A DNA stretch of 12,981 bases. Source: Methylococcaceae bacterium. Lineage in GTDB: Bacteria > Pseudomonadota > Gammaproteobacteria > Methylococcales > Methylomonadaceae. Location of the stretch: the NCBI GenBank assembly GCA_013140465.1, contig JABFST010000075.1, positions 1 to 12,981 of the forward strand, read 5' to 3'. Below are positions 7,892 to 12,981 of the stretch, piece by piece (the stretch's first letter is position 1; every line of letters starts with the position of its first letter). The position numbers and the translations under genes are program-made. The notes below the pieces were generated by a model, which saw only the letters and a list, made by a program, of their open reading frames with translations, searched no databases and had not been told where the DNA came from.

Positions 7892-8515
7892 TTACACGCC
7901 CATTTCTTCCAGCCGCTTCCAACGGTTGACTATTTTGCAAAACAATTCTGCGGTCATTTCCGCATCATACAAAGCCGAATGGGCTTTTTCGTTATCCCAC
8001 TCCAATCCTGCCGCTTGGGCAATTTTAGCCAATACGGTTTGTTGGTAGGCCAAGCCGCCTAAGGTGGCGGTGTCAAAGGTGCTAAACGGGTGAAACGGAC
8101 TGCGTTTGCATTGGGTGCGGGTAATGGCGGCATTTAAAAAGCCTATGTCAAAAGCCGGATTGTGTCCGACCAATATCGCCCGCGAGCAATTATTGCGTTT
8201 GGCGGCTTGCTTGATGGGCTTAAACAACAGCTCTAGCGCGTCTTTCTCCTCAATCGCCATGCGGAATGGGTGGTAAGGGTCAATCCCATTAAACTTTAGG
8301 GCTGCGGCATCCAATTCAGAATTTTTAAACGGGATCACATGGGTGGAATAACGTTCCGTAATTTCCAGCTCGTGTTGGCTGTTGTATTCCACAATCACGG
8401 CGGCTATTTCCAGCAAAGCATTCTTTTTAGGATTAAATCCCGCTGTTTCTATGTCGATGATAACGGGAAGATAGCCGCGAAAACGCTGGGCTAAGGGAAT
8501 TGCGGGGTTGTCCAT
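7892..8515 (-). CDS. rnt: Ribonuclease T
   Basis: This DEDDh 3'-5' exoribonuclease trims the CCA end during tRNA turnover and matures the 3' ends of tRNAs, 5S and 23S rRNA; it acts as a homodimer in the cytoplasm. The 207-residue length fits E. coli RNase T (~215). The catalytic set is complete: D21 and E23 in VIIDIETAGF, D123 in GHNPAFDIGF, H179 and D184 in KAHSALYDAE. RNase T rather than DNA polymerase III epsilon is indicated by the YLPVIIDIETAGFN start and the HPF-x-x-FDTATL stretch. The ATG has only a weak ribosome site. The stop codon falls between short GCGTGT/ACACGC arms (7886-7899). The gene converges with grxD; upstream is a long repeat-bearing spacer shared with guaB. Confidence 0.96.
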   Translation of the reverse strand: MDNPAIPLAQRFRGYLPVIIDIETAGFNPKKNALLEIAAVIVEYNSQHELEITERYSTHVIPFKNSELDAAALKFNGIDPYHPFRMAIEEKDALELLFKPIKQAAKRNNCSRAILVGHNPAFDIGFLNAAITRTQCKRSPFHPFSTFDTATLGGLAYQQTVLAKIAQAAGLEWDNEKAHSALYDAEMTAELFCKIVNRWKRLEEMGV

Positions 8516-8723
8516 TGTTGGGCGCTGTCCAAGTGTCGTGAGTGAGATAGGATGCCTAAGGGCTTAAAACAACAGCTAGGCATTTAACGCAAACCATCTT
8601 ACGCGAAGTTGTGCAGGAATAAAAATGCACTGCTTAATTTTGGGGCAAAAGACCTGCGCTATGGATTGCAGTTGCAGGGTGCTTATAGAGTCAGGCTACT
8701 CGCCTAAAGCGGGACTGAGGAGC

Positions 8724-8783
8724 CGTTGGCTGAGCGGAGTCGAAGCCGGCGGCGGGATTCGCTTCGACTCCGCTCAGCGAACG
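8724..8783. repeat. Inverted repeat with 22-bp arms (CTGAGCGGAGTCGAAG family)
   Basis: The arms at 8724-8745 and 8762-8783 are complementary at 21 of 22 positions around a 16-base GC-rich loop. The core CTGAGCGGAGTCGAAG / CTTCGACTCCGCTCAG is a widely seen intergenic repeat in bacterial genomes (recalled, not searched). Confidence 0.8.
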
Positions 8784-8816
8784 ACACCCAAACTGTCCAA
8801 GCTTAAACGGGAAGCC

Positions 8817-8872
8817 TAGAGTCCGAAGCTGATAAATCTACATTAAACACCCTCTCCCTGAGGGCATGGGTG
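8817..8872. repeat. Copy 2 of the 56-base dispersed repeat
   Basis: It matches 4209-4264 at 51 of 56 positions. The 5' 32 bases are identical, and differences cluster in the 3' palindrome, where GGGAGAGGG has become GGGCATGGG, so this copy can no longer form the full hairpin. No target-site duplication is evident around either copy. Confidence 0.8.
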
Positions 8873-8954
8873 TCTACACAAGTTTTAAAAGCCATAAAAA
8901 CAATAAGCTACACCGTGCATAGGTAACTTATCATTAGTTGTGGGCAAAAGCGGC

Positions 8955-8987
8955 AGACCTGCGAGGTTTTATAAACCTCACAGGTCT
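8955..8987. repeat. Inverted repeat AGACCTG(C/T)GAGGTTT
   Basis: Arms of 15 bases (8955-8969 and 8973-8987) match at 14 of 15 positions around a TAT loop. This is a familiar extragenic palindrome in many bacterial genomes (recalled). It could form a strong hairpin in RNA from either strand. Confidence 0.75.
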
Positions 8988-9021
8988 TTATCCTGTCACT
9001 CATGCGAAGTTACTTGCATAG

Positions 9022-9057
9022 CCCCCTCTCCCACGGGGAGAGGGTTGGGGAGAGGGG
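9022..9057. repeat. CCCTCTCCC / GGGAGAGGG palindrome with a tandem second G arm
   Basis: CCCTCTCCC (9024-9032) pairs exactly with GGGAGAGGG (9036-9044) across an ACG loop. A second arm, GGGGAGAGGGG (9047-9057), could pair with the same C-rich arm, giving two alternative stems. The core matches the palindrome inside the repeat at 4242-4262. Confidence 0.7.
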
Positions 9058-9153
9058 ATTTAACGCCCTGTTTTGGCGGCTTACTAAGAGGGCGTGCGTA
9101 CTACCCAAAAGTTGCCAAACCCCAGTGCCGCATGAGTCGCCCAGCTATTTAAA

Positions 9154-9184
9154 ATGACAAGCGTCTGCCAACTCATTGTATAAT
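9154..9184 (+). promoter_or_regulatory. Probable guaB promoter
   Basis: A perfect TATAAT (9179-9184) follows ATGACA (9154-9159, 5 of 6 to TTGACA) with a 19-base spacer, slightly longer than ideal. Transcription would start near 9191, about 30 bases before the guaB ATG. No PurR- or DnaA-type site was recognised. Confidence 0.6.
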
Positions 9185-9220
9185 GTTGGGTTAATTTAGT
9201 TATTGTTTAAGGTGTGGTTT

Positions 9221-10684
9221 ATGCGAATTATTCAGGAAGCGCTCACGTTTGATGACGTTTTATTAGTGCCTTTGCACTCCACTGTGCTGCCACGCGATGT
9301 AGAAATGCAAACCCAATTGACGCGTGGCATTACCCTCAATATCCCGCTGGTAGCGGCGGCGATGGATACCGTGACCGAAGCGCGTTTGGCGATTGCCATT
9401 GCCCAAGAAGGCGGCATCGGGATTATCCACAAAAACATGACCATCGAGCAGCAAGCCCGCGAAGTGCGCCATGTAAAAAAATACGAAAGCGGCGTGATTA
9501 AAGACCCGATCACCGTCTCGCCTGACAAAAGCATCCGCGATGTGATCCAACTCACCCGCGCCAAAAACATTTCCGGCGTACCCGTAGTGAATGGCGACGA
9601 ATTGGTCGGCATCGTCACCAGCCGCGATTTGCGTTTTGAAACTCGCTTTGATGAGCCAGTTTCCAAAGTCATGACCCCTAAAGACCGCTTGGTCACCGTC
9701 AACGAAAACGCCGACCGCAAAGAAGTGGTGGCTCTGCTGCATAAGCACCGCATTGAAAAAGTGCTAGTCGTGAATGATGATTTCCATTTGCGCGGCATGA
9801 TTACCGTTAAAGACATCCAAAAAGCCAAAGACTACCCGCACGCCTGTAAAGACGAGCAAGAACGTTTGCGCGTAGGCGCTGCCGTCGGCACTGGGCAAGG
9901 CACGGAAGAACGCGTTGCCGCACTGGTGGCTGCGGGCGTGGACGTGATTATTGTCGATACCGCCCACGGACATTCCCAAGGCGTATTGGATCGGGTCAGC
10001 TGGGTTAAACAAAACTACCCTAACGTACAAGTCATTGGTGGCAATATCGCCACTGCCGATGCCGCTTTGGCCTTGGTTGCCGCAGGTGCGGACGGCGTAA
10101 AAGTTGGCATCGGCCCCGGTTCTATCTGCACCACGCGTATCGTAGCAGGTGTCGGTGTGCCGCAAATCACCGCCGTCAGCAATGTCGCCGATGCCTTAAA
10201 AGGCACAGGCGTACCGTTGATTGCCGATGGTGGCATCCGCTATTCCGGCGATGTCGCCAAAGCCTTGGCGGCAGGGGCCCATGCGGTGATGTTGGGCGGC
10301 ATGTTTGCAGGTACAGAAGAAGCACCTGGCGAAGTGGAATTATTCCAAGGCCGCTCTTACAAATCCTACCGGGGCATGGGTTCTATGGGGGCGATGGCGC
10401 AACAACAAGGCTCTAGCGACCGTTATTTCCAAGAATCCGACAGCGCCGAAAAACTAGTACCTGAAGGCATCGAAGGCCGTGTCCCGTACAAAGGCAGCTT
10501 ATTGGCGGTTGTCCACCAACTCTTAGGCGGCATCCGCGCCAGCATGGGCTATACCGGCAGCCAAACCATCGCCATCCTGCATGAAAAAGCCCAGTTTGTG
10601 CGTGTGACCAGCGCAGGTATGCGCGAAAGCCATGTCCATGATGTGACCATCACCAAAGAAGCGCCGAATTACCGCGCTGAGTAA
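9221..10684 (+). CDS. guaB: Inosine-5'-monophosphate dehydrogenase
   Basis: This enzyme oxidises IMP to XMP with NAD+, the committed step of GMP synthesis; it is a cytoplasmic tetramer or octamer. The chosen ATG (9221) gives 487 residues, against 488 in E. coli, and [15 protein letters not shown] is the family start. A longer frame from 9203 is rejected; AAGG lies eight bases before the chosen ATG. The TIM barrel is interrupted by two CBS domains (~94-205). The catalytic loop [11 protein letters not shown] carries C303, the IMP phosphate site is in [11 protein letters not shown] (~335-344), and the flap arginine is R420 in [11 protein letters not shown]. It lies 114 bases upstream of guaA, and the two catalyse successive steps, so co-transcription is likely. 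Confidence 0.98.
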   Translation: MRIIQEALTFDDVLLVPLHSTVLPRDVEMQTQLTRGITLNIPLVAAAMDTVTEARLAIAIAQEGGIGIIHKNMTIEQQAREVRHVKKYESGVIKDPITVSPDKSIRDVIQLTRAKNISGVPVVNGDELVGIVTSRDLRFETRFDEPVSKVMTPKDRLVTVNENADRKEVVALLHKHRIEKVLVVNDDFHLRGMITVKDIQKAKDYPHACKDEQERLRVGAAVGTGQGTEERVAALVAAGVDVIIVDTAHGHSQGVLDRVSWVKQNYPNVQVIGGNIATADAALALVAAGADGVKVGIGPGSICTTRIVAGVGVPQITAVSNVADALKGTGVPLIADGGIRYSGDVAKALAAGAHAVMLGGMFAGTEEAPGEVELFQGRSYKSYRGMGSMGAMAQQQGSSDRYFQESDSAEKLVPEGIEGRVPYKGSLLAVVHQLLGGIRASMGYTGSQTIAILHEKAQFVRVTSAGMRESHVHDVTITKEAPNYRAE

Positions 10685-10696
10685 AGCTATGATTAG

Positions 10697-10719
10697 CCGA
10701 CGCTTAACCAAAGCGTCGG
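10697..10719 (+). terminator. Hairpin between guaB and guaA
   Basis: CCGACGCTT (10697-10705) and AAGCGTCGG (10711-10719) form a perfect 9-bp stem with an AACCA loop, 12 bases after the guaB stop. The following bases are not a T-tract, so partial attenuation or an mRNA 3'-stabilising stem is more likely than full termination. Confidence 0.45.
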
Positions 10720-10798
10720 TGTTACTGCTTGCCAGCCGCCACGGCAACGTCTACAGCCGTTGCACTCCACGCATACCCAAACAACCCAAGACCCTACC

Positions 10799-12385
10799 GT
10801 GAAACCACAAGCCACTTCTATCCACTCCCACAAAATCCTGATCCTCGATTTCGGCTCACAATACACCCAGCTCATCGCCCGGCGTATTCGTGAAATTGGC
10901 GTGTATTGCGAAATTTATTCCTGCGAATGCAGCGCCGACGACATCACCCAATTTGCGCCCAACGGCATCATCTTGTCGGGCGGCCCCGATACCGTGACCA
11001 GCGGCGATACCCCACGCGCCCCGCAAATCGTCTTTGAACTCAACATCCCCGTGCTAGGTATCTGCTACGGTATGCAAACCATGGCGGAACAACTGGGTGG
11101 CAAAGTCGAAAGCTCCAACCACCGCGAATTTGGCTATGCCCAAATCCGCGCACGCGGACATTCCAAACTACTGACGGGCATAGAAGACCATTTATCCCCC
11201 GAAGGCTACGGCTTGCTGGATGTGTGGATGAGCCACGGCGACCGCGTGGTGCAACTGCCCGACGGTTTTATGCTGATTGCCAGCTCAGACGGCGCACCGA
11301 TTGCCGGTATCGCCAACGAAGCCAAAGCTTTTTACGCCTTGCAATTCCACCCCGAAGTCACCCACACCAAACAAGGCGGGCGCATCTTATCGCGTTTTGT
11401 TTTGGATATTTGCGGCTGTGATGCCTTATGGACTGCCAGCAACATCATTGAAGACAGCATCAACGCCGTGCGCGAAAAAGTCGGCACCGACCACGTTATC
11501 TTAGGCTTGTCGGGTGGGGTGGATTCGTCCGTGGTTGCGGCCTTGCTGCACAAAGCCATCAAAGACCAACTCACTTGCGTATTTGTCGATACTGGCTTAT
11601 TGCGCCTAAACGAAGGCGACCAAGTGATGGCTACTTTTGCCGAACACATGGGCGTAAAAGTCATCCGCGTCAATGCCGCACAACGCTATTTTGACGCCTT
11701 AAGCGGCATCACCGACCCCGAACAAAAACGCAAAATCATCGGCAACTTGTTTATAGAAATCTTCGACGAAGAAGCCGCCAAAATCACCGATGCCAAATGG
11801 CTGGCACAAGGCACGATTTACCCTGACGTGATTGAATCGGCGGGTTCCAAAAGCGGCAAAGCGCATTTGATCAAATCCCACCACAACGTCGGCGGCTTGC
11901 CCGAAAACATGCAGCTCAAACTCGTTGAACCCTTGCGTGAATTGTTCAAAGACGAAGTCAGAAAACTGGGCTTGGAACTCGGCTTGCCCGCCGACATGGT
12001 GTTCCGCCATCCCTTCCCCGGCCCTGGTTTAGGCGTGAGAATCCTTGGCGAAGTCAAACAAGAATACGCCGACTTATTGCGCTTGGCCGATGCCATTTTT
12101 ATCGAAGAACTCTACCGCCACGACTTATACAACAAAGTCAACCAAGCCTTCGCCGTGTTCCTGCCCGTCAAATCCGTGGGCGTGATGGGCGACGGGCGGC
12201 GTTACGACTACGTTGTTGCGATCCGCGCCGTTGAAACCATCGACTTTATGACTGCACGCTGGGCGCATTTGCCTTACGAGTTCTTAGACCTCATTTCCCG
12301 CCGCATCATCAACGAAGTTGCGGGCATCTCCCGCGTCGCCTACGACATCTCCGGCAAACCCCCCGCGACTATCGAATGGGAATAA
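10799..12385 (+). CDS. guaA: GMP synthase (glutamine-hydrolysing)
   Basis: This enzyme aminates XMP to GMP using ATP and glutamine ammonia. The N-terminal class-I amidotransferase domain has GGP-D-T-V-T-S-G (61-69), nucleophile C89 in LGICYGMQ, and H184/E186 in FHPEVTHT. The ATP-pyrophosphatase domain opens with the PP-loop LSGGVDSS (S238-S244), and [17 protein letters not shown] follows. The C-terminal dimerisation domain ends in [10 protein letters not shown], the canonical terminus. No ATG is available near the expected start. GTG at 10799 gives 528 residues (E. coli 525) and is preferred over TTG at 10760; both have weak ribosome sites. It follows guaB and overlaps the start of tadA by 10 bases. 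Confidence 0.96.
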   Translation: MKPQATSIHSHKILILDFGSQYTQLIARRIREIGVYCEIYSCECSADDITQFAPNGIILSGGPDTVTSGDTPRAPQIVFELNIPVLGICYGMQTMAEQLGGKVESSNHREFGYAQIRARGHSKLLTGIEDHLSPEGYGLLDVWMSHGDRVVQLPDGFMLIASSDGAPIAGIANEAKAFYALQFHPEVTHTKQGGRILSRFVLDICGCDALWTASNIIEDSINAVREKVGTDHVILGLSGGVDSSVVAALLHKAIKDQLTCVFVDTGLLRLNEGDQVMATFAEHMGVKVIRVNAAQRYFDALSGITDPEQKRKIIGNLFIEIFDEEAAKITDAKWLAQGTIYPDVIESAGSKSGKAHLIKSHHNVGGLPENMQLKLVEPLRELFKDEVRKLGLELGLPADMVFRHPFPGPGLGVRILGEVKQEYADLLRLADAIFIEELYRHDLYNKVNQAFAVFLPVKSVGVMGDGRRYDYVVAIRAVETIDFMTARWAHLPYEFLDLISRRIINEVAGISRVAYDISGKPPATIEWE

Positions 12386-12753
12386 GCCCCACGCCAGACG
12401 ACGCATGGATGCGTCACGCTATCCGCCTCGCCCAATACGCCGAACAACAAGGCGAAGTCCCGGTCGGTGCGCTCATCGTCCAAAACGACCGCTGCATCGC
12501 CGAAGGCTGGAACAGCGTCATCGCCCACCACGACCCCACCGCCCACGCCGAAATCATGGCATTACGCAACGCGGGCCAACACCTGGCAAACTACCGCTTG
12601 CTCAACACCACCCTCTACGTCACCCTAGAACCCTGCGTCATGTGCATGGGCGCCCTCAGCCACGCCCGCATCACCCGCTTAGTCTTCGGCGCCTACGACC
12701 CCAAACGCGGCGCAGTCTGCAACGCCCTACACCTAAGCGATGCACCGTTTTAA
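12376..12753 (+). CDS. tadA: tRNA-specific adenosine deaminase, cut short by an in-frame TAA
   Basis: TadA deaminates A34 to inosine in tRNA-Arg(ACG), letting one tRNA read CGU, CGC and CGA; it is essential in E. coli. The 125-residue frame has the zinc site H57-A-E59 (proton-shuttling Glu) and P86-C87-V-M-C90, plus EVPVGALIV and the family N-terminus WMRHAI. The ATG at 12376 lies inside the guaA 3' end (10-base overlap), suggesting coupling. The protein stops at [14 protein letters not shown], ~30 residues short of normal. The next 27 codons in the same frame spell a normal TadA C-terminus (see 12751-12837), so a full gene would be 153 residues. All catalytic residues precede the stop, but the lost helix normally packs on the core and contacts tRNA. 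Activity of the short form is uncertain; a sequencing error is possible. Confidence 0.9.
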   Translation: MGISPTPDDAWMRHAIRLAQYAEQQGEVPVGALIVQNDRCIAEGWNSVIAHHDPTAHAEIMALRNAGQHLANYRLLNTTLYVTLEPCVMCMGALSHARITRLVFGAYDPKRGAVCNALHLSDAPF

Positions 12754-12837
12754 AACCATAGTGTTGATTGGTTGGGTGGAGTGTTGGAAGAAGAATGTGC
12801 GGAGTTGTTGAGGGGGTTTTTTAGGGGTAGGCGGTAA
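12751..12837 (+). pseudogene. tadA: Separated C-terminal segment of tadA after the in-frame stop
   Basis: Translation in the tadA frame gives stop, then NHSVDWLGGV and a continuation with GGVL-E-E-E-C-A-E-L-L and FF-R-G-RR, ending in TAA at 12835-12837. It aligns without gaps to the E. coli TadA tail (NHRVEVTEGVLADEC...FFRMRR). The stop occupies the residue just before NH, usually Leu or Met. A single TTA or TTG to TAA change would explain it. Codon choice here is G/T-rich, unlike the C-rich body of the gene. Confidence 0.85.
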
Positions 12838-12874
12838 GAAGGATTATTTGCTGTTTATTGGGTGGGGTTTTGGG

Positions 12875-12886
12875 TATAATCCGCCA
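12875..12886 (+). promoter_or_regulatory. Probable rRNA-operon promoter (-10 with GC-rich discriminator)
   Basis: A perfect TATAAT is followed by CCGCCA, giving TATAATCCGCCACC, very close to the TATAATGCGCCACC of E. coli rrn P1 promoters, whose GC-rich discriminator makes them sensitive to ppGpp. No good -35 was found at 16-18 bases (GTTTAT or TGTTTA lie there). The rRNA identity rests on the downstream boxA. Confidence 0.6.
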
Positions 12887-12981
12887 CCCTGAGTGCTGTA
12901 GGACTGATTTCCTCTCGGCGACGCATGACTCAGGGAAATTATCGCTCTGTTGAGGGCGAGATGGTTTTTGTTCTTTAATAT
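12887..12981 (+). promoter_or_regulatory. rRNA-operon leader with boxB-like hairpin and boxA antitermination site
   Basis: CCCTGAGT (12887-12894) pairs exactly with ACTCAGGG (12928-12935). A second stem, TCGCTCT/AGGGCGA with a GTTG loop (12942-12959), sits where boxB is found. TGTTCTTTAATA (12969-12980) matches the E. coli rrn boxA TGCTCTTTAACA at 10 of 12 positions. The boxB-then-boxA order is that of rRNA leaders, which recruit NusB/NusE to prevent premature termination. The 16S gene should start past the right edge. The T-rich stretch after the second stem could mimic a terminator, which is the main alternative reading. Confidence 0.65.

Larger units (their letters stand above)
8516..9220. 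other. About 700-base repeat-rich intergenic region between rnt and guaB
   Basis: No convincing gene was found; short open frames at 8625-8819 and 8940-9152 run through repeats and resemble nothing known to me. The region holds an ATGCCTA/TAGGCAT inverted repeat (8552-8558, 8577-8583), a TGAGCGGAGTCGAAG palindrome (8724-8783), a 56-base repeat copy (8817-8872), an AGACCTG palindrome (8955-8987), a CCCTCTCCC/GGGAGAGGG hairpin cluster (9022-9057) and the guaB promoter near its right end. The rnt promoter should be at the left end, but no strong match was found. Confidence 0.7.

Noticed and set aside
8625..9152. Two short plus-strand frames (8625-8819 and 8940-9152) in the rnt-guaB spacer
   Set aside because: Both run through palindromic repeats, lack ribosome sites and resemble no protein I know.
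9232..10236. Minus-strand frames of up to 198 codons opposite guaB
   Set aside because: They mirror a complete, conserved guaB and show only composition-driven residues.
12318..12761. A 147-codon arginine- and proline-rich frame across guaA end and tadA
   Set aside because: It is an out-of-frame reading of C-rich coding sequence; tadA in the neighbouring frame has the full catalytic motif set.
12887..12968. A riboswitch followed by an intrinsic terminator
   Set aside because: The two stems and following T-rich tract could suggest this, but no known aptamer core was recognised, and the rrn-like -10/discriminator plus boxA explain the layout better.
1..12981. CRISPR array, tRNA genes or an insertion sequence with a transposase
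   Set aside because: No regularly spaced repeats, no tRNA cloverleaf and no transposase frame were seen. The repeats present are isolated palindromes plus the two 56-base copies.

Overview
The window looks like a chromosomal segment of a gammaproteobacterium. The housekeeping proteins (IlvD, ArgD, ArgF, GrxD, RNase T, GuaB, GuaA, TadA) are all of gammaproteobacterial type. The gene pairs and the many dispersed palindromes resemble methanotroph genomes (Methylococcales), but that order-level placement is inference, because no search was run.

Layout, left to right. (1) Bases 1-221 hold the 3' end of a plus-strand ABC-transporter ATPase, probably of the DevA/MacB/LolD export type. (2) Bases 353-2391 hold a visibly A+T-rich two-gene minus-strand unit: an OLD/RecF-like AAA ATPase followed, with a 4-base ATGA overlap, by a TIGR02646-type HNH protein. 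This is the architecture of a Septu (PtuAB) anti-phage system, also known as the effector pair of Ec78-type retrons. No reverse transcriptase is present, so it appears to be a free-standing Septu. Each edge carries a palindromic repeat (263-295 and 2434-2462). (3) Bases 2472-7237 are minus-strand metabolic genes: ilvD (branched-chain amino acids), a YgiM-like SH3/coiled-coil/membrane-anchor protein, and the argD-argF pair (ornithine and citrulline synthesis), which also overlaps by ATGA. (4) grxD (CGFS monothiol glutaredoxin) is divergent from argD and convergent with rnt (RNase T). (5) Bases 8516-9220 are about 700 bases without a convincing gene. They hold four different palindromic repeat types and the guaB promoter. 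One repeat is a second copy of a 56-base element that also lies upstream of ilvD. (6) Bases 9221-12837 are guaB, guaA and tadA on the plus strand, covering two successive steps of GMP synthesis and the tRNA A34 deaminase. (7) Bases 12875-12981 look like the promoter and leader of a ribosomal RNA operon: a perfect TATAAT with a GC-rich discriminator, a boxB-like hairpin and a boxA. The 16S gene would begin beyond the right edge.

The most notable points are three. The Septu-like defence pair sits among core metabolic genes. tadA, normally an essential gene, is interrupted by an in-frame TAA, yet the remaining 27 codons of a normal TadA C-terminus follow in the same frame. The rRNA leader lies immediately downstream of it. 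Together guaB/guaA make GMP, argD/argF feed arginine synthesis, ilvD feeds valine, leucine and isoleucine synthesis, and rnt, tadA and the rRNA leader belong to RNA maturation and translation.
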